A DNA stretch of 64,000 nt from PALSA-278 sp963760285 (GTDB lineage Bacteria > Acidobacteriota > Terriglobia > Acidiferrales > UBA7541), in the NCBI GenBank assembly GCA_963760285.1, contig CAVXCI010000003.1, positions 620,001 to 684,000 on the forward strand, given 5' to 3'. The notes beneath the pieces were generated by a model. That model was given only the letters and a program-made list of their open reading frames with translations, did not search any database and had not been told where the DNA came from. Of this stretch, positions 27,495 to 36,140 are shown one piece after another. Numbering within the stretch: the first letter of the stretch is position 1; each line of letters opens with the position of its first letter. A program made the translations under genes and the position numbers.

Positions 27495-27975
27495 CGGTTG
27501 TTTCGCGTATTTTCTGGAAGAGCGCGCGGGTGGCGTGATCCTTGGGATCGCCCGCGATGGCCACGCGAATTCCCAACTCGGCCGCCACGCCGCGTTCCGG
27601 GACGGATTCGGCGGTGTAGTCCGTGCCCTTGGCATGCACATCGGGACGAAGTTCGCGCAGCAGCGTTTCCACGTCGTCCTCGCCGAATATCACCACATAG
27701 TCCACGCAACGCAGCGCGGCCACCAGCGCGGCACGCGCGTTTTCATCCAGAATGGGCCGCCCCACGCCTTTCAGTTTTCGCACGCTGGCATCGGAATTCA
27801 CGCCGACCATCAATACGTCGCCTTCGCGCCGCGCCCCTTCGAGATAACGCACATGGCCCACATGGAGAATATCGAAGCAACCGTTGGCCAAGACGACGGC
27901 ACGGCCACCTTGTTTTTCCGCGCGGAGACGATCCCGAAGGGTTGCGCGGTCCAGTATTTTTTTACGCGTGTCCAT
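27487..27975 (-). CDS. rfaE2: Heptose-1-phosphate adenylyltransferase (HldE C-terminal type)
   Basis: Makes ADP-D-glycero-beta-D-manno-heptose from the 1-phosphate and ATP. The 162-aa cytidylyltransferase-like protein has LANGCFDILHVGHVRYLEGA with the nucleotide-binding HxGH motif at residues 38-41, VGVNSDASVRKLKGVGRPI, and a late KGTDYT motif. In E. coli this activity is fused to the kinase as HldE; here it is a separate gene, six bases after the kinase gene. It is intact and its end overlaps the waaC start by eight bases. Confidence 0.94.
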   Translation of the reverse strand: MDTRKKILDRATLRDRLRAEKQGGRAVVLANGCFDILHVGHVRYLEGARREGDVLMVGVNSDASVRKLKGVGRPILDENARAALVAALRCVDYVVIFGEDDVETLLRELRPDVHAKGTDYTAESVPERGVAAELGIRVAIAGDPKDHATRALFQKIRETTDG

Positions 27976-27981
27976 GCGCGG

Positions 27982-29013
27982 TCAGCGAGGCGCGGCGGTT
28001 CCCTGCCGCACAGCATCGGCCAGTTCCTCGCGCACAACGGTAACCGTTCCCCGCTTCATCACCACGATGCCTCCGGCAAAATTCGCCAGCCGCGCCGCCT
28101 CCGAATAACTTGCGCCTGCCGCCAGCGCCAGAGTGAAAACTGCAATTACCGTGTCGCCCGCGCCGGTCACGTCCACTGCGTCCGCCTCGCCATATGGCGC
28201 GATGGCTAGCGGATGCTGTCCGCGTTCATACAGGACCATGCCATCCTTGCCGCGCGTTATCACCAGCGCCTGCATGTGCATTTCTCTCAGAGCAGTACGC
28301 CCCAGCCGTGCCAACTCCGCCGGATTATTGCCAATGCGCGTGTGGTACATGGCTTCGATTTCCGGCTCGTTGGGCGTACCAGCCGTCATGCCCGCGGCGC
28401 GAAACGTGTACATGGCGTGACGTGAATCCAGGGTGGTGATACGCACGCGGACTTTCCGCGCCAGTTCCGGAGTGGCCGCGCCAAAGCCATAATCGGAGAC
28501 CAACAGTACGCCAGCACGCCGCGCTTGCCGCCGGGCACGTCTTTCCAGGGATTTTCGCGCCTGCACAGGAATGGCGAAGTTTGGTTCACTGTCCACGCGC
28601 AACACCTGTTGCGCCGCGGTATGCAGCCAGCCCGCGAGGAAACGCGTCTTCGTGGGCGTTTGATAATCGCGCAGAGTGAGAACTCCGGAGCAGTCCACGC
28701 CCTTGCCGCGAAAACATTCCAGCAACGCGCGCCCCGGCGCGTCGTCGCCCACAAGTCCAACCGGAAGCACGCGCGCGCCCAAGTCGGCGAGATTATTCAC
28801 CGCGTTCGCGCCCCCGCCGGGACGGAATTCCGACTGTCGGCGCCGCAAAATCAGGACAGGCGCCTCGCGGGAAACGCGCGAGATTTCTCCGCTGACGAAC
28901 TCGTCCGCCACCAAATCGCCCAACACGGCGACCTTCTGCTGCGCAAACCGGCTGATCAGTTCCAGCAGCCGCGCGGCATCGGCGACGCCTGCGGCGCGTT
29001 TCCGAACCATCAC
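27982..29013 (-). CDS. rfaE1: D-beta-D-heptose 7-phosphate kinase
   Basis: PfkB/ribokinase-family kinase that phosphorylates D-glycero-D-manno-heptose-7-phosphate at C1 for ADP-heptose synthesis. The 343-aa protein has a RFAQQKVAVLGDLVADEF N-terminus, the sugar-binding FRPGGGANAVNNLADLGA, and the C-terminal ATP-site VDVTGAGDTVIAVFTLALAA with the catalytic Asp. The start is GTG 29013 (GTGA overlap with gmhB) or ATG 29010 (TGATG overlap); either couples it to gmhB. It carries only the kinase half; the adenylyltransferase half is rfaE2. Confidence 0.94.
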   Translation of the reverse strand: MMVRKRAAGVADAARLLELISRFAQQKVAVLGDLVADEFVSGEISRVSREAPVLILRRRQSEFRPGGGANAVNNLADLGARVLPVGLVGDDAPGRALLECFRGKGVDCSGVLTLRDYQTPTKTRFLAGWLHTAAQQVLRVDSEPNFAIPVQARKSLERRARRQARRAGVLLVSDYGFGAATPELARKVRVRITTLDSRHAMYTFRAAGMTAGTPNEPEIEAMYHTRIGNNPAELARLGRTALREMHMQALVITRGKDGMVLYERGQHPLAIAPYGEADAVDVTGAGDTVIAVFTLALAAGASYSEAARLANFAGGIVVMKRGTVTVVREELADAVRQGTAAPR

Positions 29014-29576
29014 TTCATCTCCCGTAAGAGAATTTCCACGGCTTGGCCAATATCCTCCGCCAGAAAATCCGGCTGGCGCTTCCAGCGATCACGATTCCAC
29101 TCATATTCGCCGCGCCCATATCCGGTCATCACCAGCACGGTGCGGCATCTGGCCGCCTCGCCCATGGCGATGTCGTCATGGCGGTCGCTGACCAATCCCG
29201 ATCCTTCCAGCGCCAGCCCATGTTCGCGCGCCGCCTGTTGCAACATGCCGGGAAATGGCTTGCGGCATTCGCACTTGGACTCCGAGCCGTGCGGGCAAAA
29301 ATAAATTCCATCCACATGGGCGCCGGCGGCCGCCAGCTCGAAAATCATTTTCTCGTGAACGCGATGCACCAGCTCTTCCGGATAGAAACCGCGCGCGATT
29401 CCCGACTGGTTGGTCACCACGATCACCGGAATGCCAGCCAAATTGAGGCGGCGTATGGCTTGTGGCGCGCCCGGCAGCATCCGGAACCGGCTCATGTGAT
29501 TCAGATAGCCGACTTCATCGAGGATGGTGCCGTCGCGATCCAAAAACACCGCGCGGCGTTGGGCGCTGGCCGCCAC
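29010..29576 (-). CDS. gmhB: D,D-heptose 1,7-bisphosphate phosphatase
   Basis: HAD-family phosphatase that removes the 7-phosphate of heptose-1,7-bisphosphate. The 188-aa protein starts with GTG at 29576, one base after the waaF stop, with GGAG upstream inside waaF. Motif I is FLDRDGTIL (Asp13, Asp15), motif II VVTNQSGIARGF, and the zinc-loop residues appear as CPHGSESKCECRKP, typical of GmhB. Motif IV is LVSDRHDDIAMGEAARC, where many homologues have GDxxxD, so the usual first Gly-Asp is Ser-Asp here. Part of the heptose branch of the operon. Confidence 0.93.
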   Translation of the reverse strand: MAASAQRRAVFLDRDGTILDEVGYLNHMSRFRMLPGAPQAIRRLNLAGIPVIVVTNQSGIARGFYPEELVHRVHEKMIFELAAAGAHVDGIYFCPHGSESKCECRKPFPGMLQQAAREHGLALEGSGLVSDRHDDIAMGEAARCRTVLVMTGYGRGEYEWNRDRWKRQPDFLAEDIGQAVEILLREMK

Positions 29577-29577
29577 G

Positions 29578-30609
29578 TCAGCGCTGCTCCAGCCAATTGC
29601 GCGCCGCCGCGTAAACTGCCTCCGCCGGAATGCGCGTCATGCAACGATGATCAATGGGGCAGTGGCGCAAAAAACAGGGACTGCAAAATACCGGCTCGCG
29701 CACCAAAGTCCGCCGCGCAGTTACGGGGGCAGTTCCTTCGGGGTCAGTCGGCCCGAATATGGCGACAACAGGGACTCCCGCGGCAGCGGCAACGTGCATG
29801 GCTCCGGAATCGTTTCCAATAAATAGCTGGCAGGCGCCCAGCAGCGCGGGCAGTTCAGTGATGGCCGTGCGGCCAGCCAGATTGATGGGCGGCTGCTTCA
29901 TTCCTTCGGCGATGCGGCTAATAATTTCCCGTTCGGAGGACGTGCCGAACAATATCACACTGGCTCGAAACTCTTCAATTAAGCGGTCCGCCACCTGCGC
30001 AAAGCGCTCCGGCAGCCAGCATTTCGCGGACCCGTAAGCCGCGCCGGGCGCCATAGCGATTCGCGGCCTCTGCGCCGATGCACCTTCTGCCTGCAACTTC
30101 TCTTCCGCCGCACATTTTGCCTGCGCGGAGACTTGCAGGCGAATTTCGCGGACATCCGGCAACGACTCCAGCCAGCCTGCGCGGCGCAGAAGTTCCAGGT
30201 AGTAGCAGGATTCCTGCTTCGGTATTTCCCTCGCGCGCGGAACGGCAATCCGCCGCGTCAGCATCAATCCACGGCCATCGCGCGCATAGCCAATCCTCTC
30301 CGGAATTCCCGCGCGCCAGATCAGCCACGCGGACGAAAATGAATTGGGCAGCAGAACTGCGATATCAAATTCCTCGGCGCGCAGCCTCGCGGCAACGGTT
30401 TCCATGGCGCGGAAATCGCGCAAGCCACCGGCGTTTTCCAGAGGGATCACACGGTCAACAAAATCCTGTCCCTGGTAAAGTCCCGCCACCCACGGTCGCG
30501 CGAGCACGATTATCTCCGCCGCGAGCCAGCGCGCGCGGATGGCCTGCATTGCTGGAATGGAGAGAATGGCGTCGCCTACCCAGTTCGTGGCGCGAACCAG
30601 AAGTTTCAT
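29578..30609 (-). CDS. waaF: LPS heptosyltransferase II
   Basis: Adds the second heptose of the LPS inner core; GT9 family. The 343-aa protein begins KLLVRATNWVGDAILSIPAM, the standard WaaF start, with PNSFSSAWLIWRAGIPERIG, the substrate-loop APGAAYGSAKCWLPERFAQV, and FIGNDSGAMHVAAAAGVPVV followed by IFGPTDPEGTAPV near the end. It is intact. It overlaps the lpxK stop by four bases (ATGA) and sits one base before gmhB. The first-domain WVGDAILS motif distinguishes it from WaaC. Confidence 0.95.
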   Translation of the reverse strand: MKLLVRATNWVGDAILSIPAMQAIRARWLAAEIIVLARPWVAGLYQGQDFVDRVIPLENAGGLRDFRAMETVAARLRAEEFDIAVLLPNSFSSAWLIWRAGIPERIGYARDGRGLMLTRRIAVPRAREIPKQESCYYLELLRRAGWLESLPDVREIRLQVSAQAKCAAEEKLQAEGASAQRPRIAMAPGAAYGSAKCWLPERFAQVADRLIEEFRASVILFGTSSEREIISRIAEGMKQPPINLAGRTAITELPALLGACQLFIGNDSGAMHVAAAAGVPVVAIFGPTDPEGTAPVTARRTLVREPVFCSPCFLRHCPIDHRCMTRIPAEAVYAAARNWLEQR

Positions 30610-31679
30610 CTCGCCGCTCCCGCACGGCTTCGCTTTGCGATGTCCACCACTATGCGCCAGAATTCATCCGCGTTGGGAAACTGCATGGAGATTTCCGCGT
30701 AAAACACTTGCAGCTGGCGAAACACTACGCCGCGAAGATTGCACGCGTCCTTTTCCGTACACAGCAGGGCCGTAGCCCCAGCGCGCACAGCCTCCGCATC
30801 CAATGCGTCAAATTCAGATTGCGAATAACGGTGATGGTCAGGAAATGAATGCTCGCCGCACAGCGGCAGACCCCAACGCTTCGCGTCCGTAAAAAACGCC
30901 CGCGGATTTCCGATACCGCAAAAGACGAAACACTTTTGGGCAGAATATTTGTCCGGCGGCAACTCCTCCCGCGCGGCGCTGGCGCGGCGAATTGCATCCA
31001 GACTTACGGCGGCGTGAAATATGGGCGCGGTTGTGTGCCGGCGAATCATGCTCTCCAGGGCAGGCGCATTGTCACTGCGGGTGACGACCACGATATCCGC
31101 CCGCTTCAGCGCGCTGCGCGGTTCGCGAAGACGGCCCGCGGGAAGCAGCAATCCATTGCCGAAGGGATTTTCCGCGTCAATCAGCACGATGTCCACATCG
31201 CGCGCGAGTTGCAGATGCTGAAAACCGTCATCAAGGACAAAATACTCCACGCCCCGGCGCTCCAGCTCGCGCCCCAACCTCTCGCGGTCCGCGCCCACTC
31301 CAAACCACGCCGCTGGTCCCGCCGCGGGACGCCGCTGCAATCGCTGCATCATCAGACTGACTTCGTCCGGCAGGCCAGCCGGCGAATTTTCAGCGGAAAG
31401 CACGATATCGCACTCCGTTTTTTTCTTTCCGCGCATGAAACCGGCGTAGCCGCGCGTTAGGACGCCAGTGCGGACTCCATCCGCCGCCAGCCGTTCCATC
31501 AGCCACAGCACCATGGGCGTTTTCCCCGTTCCGCCCGCGGTCAAATTTCCCACGCTGATTGCAATTCCCTTCAATCGTCCGCGGCGAAAAATTCCGCTGC
31601 GATATCCCAGCGCGCGCAGTTTCACCACCGCCAGCCACGCCACTGAAACCGGCCATAGGAATAACTCCGCGGCGCTCAT
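30606..31679 (-). CDS. lpxK: Tetraacyldisaccharide 4'-kinase
   Basis: Membrane-associated kinase that phosphorylates the 4' position of the lipid A precursor. The 357-aa protein has an N-terminal amphipathic/hydrophobic segment, the Walker A motif VGNLTAGGTGKTPMVLWLME at about residues 42-61, GYAGF with the switch region following, and FVLDDGFQHLQLARDVDIVL with the catalytic DDGFQH motif unique to LpxK. It ends with a helix region containing CTEKDACNLR. It overlaps waaA and waaF by four bases each. Lipid A and core synthesis are therefore co-expressed here. Confidence 0.96.
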   Translation of the reverse strand: MSAAELFLWPVSVAWLAVVKLRALGYRSGIFRRGRLKGIAISVGNLTAGGTGKTPMVLWLMERLAADGVRTGVLTRGYAGFMRGKKKTECDIVLSAENSPAGLPDEVSLMMQRLQRRPAAGPAAWFGVGADRERLGRELERRGVEYFVLDDGFQHLQLARDVDIVLIDAENPFGNGLLLPAGRLREPRSALKRADIVVVTRSDNAPALESMIRRHTTAPIFHAAVSLDAIRRASAAREELPPDKYSAQKCFVFCGIGNPRAFFTDAKRWGLPLCGEHSFPDHHRYSQSEFDALDAEAVRAGATALLCTEKDACNLRGVVFRQLQVFYAEISMQFPNADEFWRIVVDIAKRSRAGAAR

Positions 31680-32998
31680 ATGCTGGTCCGATCAGCGTTC
31701 AGGAGCCTGGCAATTTCCGCGAGAGTGCGCTCCGTGGCGCCGCGATGCCGCTCAATCAATTGCCGCGCGGTGTTGCCGAGGCGTTCGCGCAATTCATTTT
31801 CGCGTATGAGTTGCACCCACACGCTGCCCAGTTGTTCCCCGCTGCGCACCTGGATACCCGCCCGCGCGGACAAAAACTGCGCGGCCATCTCCCGGAAGCT
31901 GTCCATGTGGGGACCGAATACCGGAGCGCGCGAAAAGAACGCCGGCTCCAGAAGATTGTGGCCACCAACAGGAACCAGCGAGCCGCCAACGAAAACGGCA
32001 TCGGCCAGACCGTACAGTCCCGCGAGCTCGCCGATAGTATCCAGTAGCAGCACGTCCGCATCATCCGCCAGAGGCTCGGTAAACTTCAGGTTGCTCCGCC
32101 GGACGGCCTTCCATCCGTCCAGGGCGACAATCTCCGCCGCGGCGTCGAACCGCGCCGGCTTTCGCGGCGCTAGAATCAATAGCGCGTGGCGCCATTGCCG
32201 CTGGACCAGATCATATGCCGCCAGCACGGCGCCCTCTTCATCCGCAGCCACGCTGCCGGCGACCACCACCGGCCAGCGCTCCTGCTGATGCAACTGCTCT
32301 TTCAGCCACGCCGACAACGGGCCCACCGGAGGGGGCTCCAAATCGAATTTCAGATTCCCGGCGATCTCCACTTGCGATTCGTCGGCGCCCAGCTCCACAA
32401 GACGCCGCGCGTCCTCTTCGGACTGCGCCAGCAACACCGTGGCATCCCGCAGCGCCGTGGCGATGAATCCGTTGAAAAACCGATTGGTGAGGCGATACTG
32501 CCGGAACGAACGATCCGAAATGCGCGCATTGACGAATATCACCGGAATCTCCGCGCGCCGCGATTGGTGCAGGAGGTTGGGCCAGATTTCGGTTTCAGCG
32601 ATCACCACGGCAGCCGGACGGAGCGCGCGCAGATAGCGCCGTATCACCCAGCCGTAATCGATTGGAAAATAAAAAACACCGTCGGCGGCGCCAATCCGTT
32701 CCCGCGCCATCATCTGTCCCGTATCCGTGGTCGTGGAAATCCATAAAGGCGTGCCGGGGAGGCTTTCTTTCAACCGCGCGGCCAGCGGCGCGGCGGCCAG
32801 CACTTCTCCCACGGAAACAGCATGGAGCCAGATGCCACCGGGGCGACCCTCGGCGGCCTGGCGCAATTCGTCCGGAACGCGCCCCAACCTCTGGCGCAGA
32901 TTGTGAAAATATTTTCCGTGCCGCAGGCTCTGAACAAGAAAGTACGGACTGAGCGCGAGAAGCGCCAGCGTGCCCAACAAGCTGTAGAGAAGATACAT
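31676..32998 (-). CDS. waaA: Kdo transferase
   Basis: Transfers Kdo from CMP-Kdo to lipid IVA at the inner membrane; GT-B glycosyltransferase family 30. The 440-aa protein has an N-terminal membrane anchor (residues 1-24), WLHAVSVGEVLAAAPLAARL with the catalytic region, VVIAETEIWPNLLHQSRRAE, FVNARISDRSFRQYR, AGSVAADEEGAVLAAYD, and the nucleotide-binding end GGSLVPVGGHNLLEPAFFSR. It is the first gene of the minus-strand LPS operon and is divergent from the gene at 33058, with only 59 bases for both promoters. Whether it is mono- or bifunctional cannot be read from sequence. Confidence 0.96.
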   Translation of the reverse strand: MYLLYSLLGTLALLALSPYFLVQSLRHGKYFHNLRQRLGRVPDELRQAAEGRPGGIWLHAVSVGEVLAAAPLAARLKESLPGTPLWISTTTDTGQMMARERIGAADGVFYFPIDYGWVIRRYLRALRPAAVVIAETEIWPNLLHQSRRAEIPVIFVNARISDRSFRQYRLTNRFFNGFIATALRDATVLLAQSEEDARRLVELGADESQVEIAGNLKFDLEPPPVGPLSAWLKEQLHQQERWPVVVAGSVAADEEGAVLAAYDLVQRQWRHALLILAPRKPARFDAAAEIVALDGWKAVRRSNLKFTEPLADDADVLLLDTIGELAGLYGLADAVFVGGSLVPVGGHNLLEPAFFSRAPVFGPHMDSFREMAAQFLSARAGIQVRSGEQLGSVWVQLIRENELRERLGNTARQLIERHRGATERTLAEIARLLNADRTSI

Positions 32999-33057
32999 GC
33001 GCAGGCCGGCGCCTGGATTCCTCCAAAGTCGGTATTATAGAGGGTGCCGGGCGCGCA

Positions 33058-33753
33058 ATGGAAAAACAACCCCGCGCTTCTGCGCAATGTATGAATATCG
33101 CCGGACGATTCCTGCGCGCTGCCGTCGCGGTCGCGATTATGCTGCCGCTGATGGCCATTGCCCAGCAGGCGCCTCCGGCTCCGCCTGACCCGGCCACGCT
33201 CCCCGCGCGCGATCAGCACGAAAATCTTCTTGTGGCTGTTCGGCTCTGCGCGGACAAGACCTGCGCCAGCGAACGTTTCGGAAAACAGAATCCCGTTGAC
33301 GCCGGAATTCTTCCGGTGGAAGTTTTTTTGCGCAACGATAGCGACCAGCCGCTGCGCCTCGGCCTGGAAGATATCCGTCTGGATATCTCGCCGCCCGAAG
33401 GCCGGCATCAGGAACTGGTGGCGCTTTCCGCCGACGAAGTCGCCGCGCACATCGTCTATCCCGCCGGGGCGGCCGCGCCGGAAAATCCCGGCAGCCGCCC
33501 GCATGTGGGATTCGGCTTGCCCAAGGGCGACAAGAACTCCGCCAAGGTCGCTGAAAAAATCAAGCCGTTTGTACTGGATACCGATCTGGTGGGACCGCAT
33601 TCCATGGCGCACGGATTTCTTTTCTTCGATTTGAACAAGGAATTCAACCTGATTCCCGATTGCTCGCTGTATATCCCCAATATTCGCACGTTGAACGGCG
33701 ATCACCATCTCACCTATTTCGAAGTCAGTCTGAAAGCAGCGCAACAGCCGTGA
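33058..33753 (+). CDS. Hypothetical secreted protein, 231 aa
   Basis: A signal peptide is clear from the Met at codon 12 (NIAGRFLRAAVAVAIMLPLM, then AIAQQ), so the real start may be ATG 33091. The mature part begins with a Pro-rich linker, has two Cys (LCADKTCAS) that may form a disulfide, and a beta-rich region EVFLRNDSDQPLRLGLEDIR that looks like an immunoglobulin-like or bacterial extracellular fold. It ends FEVSLKAAQQP. I do not recognise a family. It is divergent from waaA and 57 bases upstream of pcrA on the same strand. Confidence 0.65.
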   Translation: MEKQPRASAQCMNIAGRFLRAAVAVAIMLPLMAIAQQAPPAPPDPATLPARDQHENLLVAVRLCADKTCASERFGKQNPVDAGILPVEVFLRNDSDQPLRLGLEDIRLDISPPEGRHQELVALSADEVAAHIVYPAGAAAPENPGSRPHVGFGLPKGDKNSAKVAEKIKPFVLDTDLVGPHSMAHGFLFFDLNKEFNLIPDCSLYIPNIRTLNGDHHLTYFEVSLKAAQQP

Positions 33754-33810
33754 AGCAACGGAATTGGCACCGCCGCGCACGCCGGTTAAAATTAAATTTC
33801 ATGGAGCAAA

Positions 33811-36030
33811 ATGGCCGCGCTTGAAGAATTAAATCTCCGCCAGCGGGAAGCCGTGGAATCCACCGAAGGACCGCTGCTGGTCCTGGCCGGCGCGGGCACG
33901 GGAAAAACACGGGTGATCACTTATCGCGTGGCGCATTTGCTGGACCGCGGCGCGTCCCCGCATTCCATCCTGGCGGTAACGTTCACCAACAAGGCCGCGC
34001 GCACCATGCAGGACCGCATTGCCGGTCTGTTGCTCGCCAGTGGCCGCGATGCCTCCGGACTGTGGATTTCCACGTTCCATTCCTTCTGCGCGCGCCTGCT
34101 GCGCCGCGAAGCTCCGCGGCTGGGCCTTCCGCGCGACTTCGCCATCTATGATGACGACGATCAGCTCGCGGTGGTGAAGGAAGCGCTGCGCTCGCTGAGC
34201 CTGGAAGAGCGCAGCTTTCCGCCGCGAAGCATCCGCGAGCGCATCAGCCACGCCAAGAACCATGGTCTCTCGCCTGAAAATCTGGCGGCCTCCGCATTTG
34301 ACCCCGCTGGACGCGCCACGGCGCGCGTCTTCGAAGCTTATAACGCGGCTCTGCGGCGCAATGCCGCGCTGGATTTTGACGACCTGCTTCTCTGTGCCGC
34401 GCGCCTGCTCCGCGAACATCCCGAGGCCCAGACTGCGTGGAGCGGCCGCTTTGATTACATGCACGTTGACGAATTTCAGGACACCAACGCCGCGCAGGCC
34501 GATCTGGTCCGCCTGCTGGCCAACAGCCGCCGTAATGTTTGCATAGTAGGCGATGAAGATCAGTCCATTTATAGCTGGCGCGGCGCGCAGGCCGGTAACC
34601 TGCTGCGCTTCACCGAGGAGTTTTCCGGCGCGAAGGTCATTCGCCTGGAGGAGAACTACCGTTCCACGCAGACCATCCTGGATGCGGCCGCCGCGGTCGT
34701 CTCCCGCAACACCAATCGCCTGGGCAAGACTCTCACCGCGACACTGGGTCCCGGCGAGCGTCTGCGGTTCTTTGAAGCGCGCGACGGCTCCGACGAGGCC
34801 GCATTTATCAGTTCCGAAATTGCGCGATTGCTCCGCGACGACGCGGACGCGCATTTTGCCGTGCTCTATCGCACCACGGCGCAGTCGCGCTCCTTTGAGG
34901 AAGCCTTGCGCCGGCTGGGTTTGCGTTATCGCGTGGTGGGCGGGTTCAGCTTTTACCAGCGCGCGGAAGTGAAGGACGCACTGGCTTATGTTCGCCTGCT
35001 TTTGCATCCCGAGGACGATATTGCCCTTCTCCGCGTGCTCAACGTGCCGCCCCGCGGCATTGGAAAAACCACGGTCACGGCTTTGCGCAATCGCGCACGG
35101 GAAACCGCGGCTTCACTCTGGACTGTCCTCGGCACGCCGGAGATTAACAGCGGCCGCGCCGCGTTGCGTGATTTCCGCGTTCTCATCGAAACTTTGCAGC
35201 GAGACACCCATGATGCGCCGCCCGCCGATCTGCTGCGCGCTGTCCTTGACCGCACCGGCTATCTCGATTGGGCGGGTGAGCAGGACCGGCTGGAAGGCTC
35301 GTCGCGCACGGAAAATCTTCTCGAGCTGGTCAACGCGGTGACCGATGCCGCCGAGCAAGGACAGACGCTGGAAGACGTGATGGACCAGGCCGCGCTGGTG
35401 AGCGACGCCGACAGCTTTGAAGAGGATGTGCCTGTTTCCCTGATGACCCTGCACAGCGCCAAGGGGTTGGAGTTCGATCACGTATTCCTCACCGGGCTGG
35501 AAGAGGGGCTGCTGCCGCACAATCGCTCGCTCACCAGCCGCGAGGATGTGGAAGAGGAGCGCCGCCTGTGCTACGTCGGCATGACCCGCGCAAAAAAAAC
35601 TCTCACTCTCACGCGCGCCATCTTCCGGCGCATCTGGGGCAACGAACAGCTTTCCGCATCGGCTCCTTCGCGCTTTCTGGGAGAAATTCCCGCGGAGCTG
35701 GTGGAATCGGTGGGCGGCCGTTCGTTCGAGGATTCTGCTTCGGGCAAGGATTCGTCCAGCTTCGATCCGGACGCCGATTACGTTGAACAAGCCATCCACC
35801 GTCCGGCACGCCGAAGCTATTCCCCGCCCGCAGCGCGTTCCTCTTCCGGTGGGCGCTCTGCTAGGGAGGACCGCGCGCTCGTCGGCCAGCGCGTCCGTCA
35901 TCCGTCCTATGGAGTCGGCACGGTACTCGACGTGGAAGGCGAAGGCGGCGACCGGCGCTTCACGGTCAGCTTTCCCGATTACGGTGTTAAGAAGCTCGTC
36001 GAGCGTTACGCCCACCTCGAATTTGCCTGA
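33811..36030 (+). CDS. pcrA: UvrD/PcrA-type ATP-dependent DNA helicase
   Basis: Superfamily 1A 3'-5' helicase for repair and replication-fork maintenance. The 739-aa protein has the Q-motif LNLRQREAVESTEGP, Walker A GAGTGKT (27-33), TFTNKAARTM, Walker B VDEFQDTN, EDQSIYSWRGAQ, LEENYRST, TLHSAKGLEFDHVFLTGLEE, and VGMTRAKKTL. The C-terminal LVGQRVRHPSYGVGTVLDVE is the Tudor-like module seen in PcrA rather than in Rep, which supports the pcrA name. GGAG lies five bases before ATG 33811. Intact. Confidence 0.94.
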   Translation: MAALEELNLRQREAVESTEGPLLVLAGAGTGKTRVITYRVAHLLDRGASPHSILAVTFTNKAARTMQDRIAGLLLASGRDASGLWISTFHSFCARLLRREAPRLGLPRDFAIYDDDDQLAVVKEALRSLSLEERSFPPRSIRERISHAKNHGLSPENLAASAFDPAGRATARVFEAYNAALRRNAALDFDDLLLCAARLLREHPEAQTAWSGRFDYMHVDEFQDTNAAQADLVRLLANSRRNVCIVGDEDQSIYSWRGAQAGNLLRFTEEFSGAKVIRLEENYRSTQTILDAAAAVVSRNTNRLGKTLTATLGPGERLRFFEARDGSDEAAFISSEIARLLRDDADAHFAVLYRTTAQSRSFEEALRRLGLRYRVVGGFSFYQRAEVKDALAYVRLLLHPEDDIALLRVLNVPPRGIGKTTVTALRNRARETAASLWTVLGTPEINSGRAALRDFRVLIETLQRDTHDAPPADLLRAVLDRTGYLDWAGEQDRLEGSSRTENLLELVNAVTDAAEQGQTLEDVMDQAALVSDADSFEEDVPVSLMTLHSAKGLEFDHVFLTGLEEGLLPHNRSLTSREDVEEERRLCYVGMTRAKKTLTLTRAIFRRIWGNEQLSASAPSRFLGEIPAELVESVGGRSFEDSASGKDSSSFDPDADYVEQAIHRPARRSYSPPAARSSSGGRSAREDRALVGQRVRHPSYGVGTVLDVEGEGGDRRFTVSFPDYGVKKLVERYAHLEFA

Positions 36031-36140
36031 GCAGCCTTCCCGCGTGGGAGGCTTGCGCAGCGCACATTTTCGGGCTGCACATCGGTTGCGGATTGCCAGT
36101 GTTCACGGTACAGTTTGGGCGTCTTGCACGGCGGTGATAT

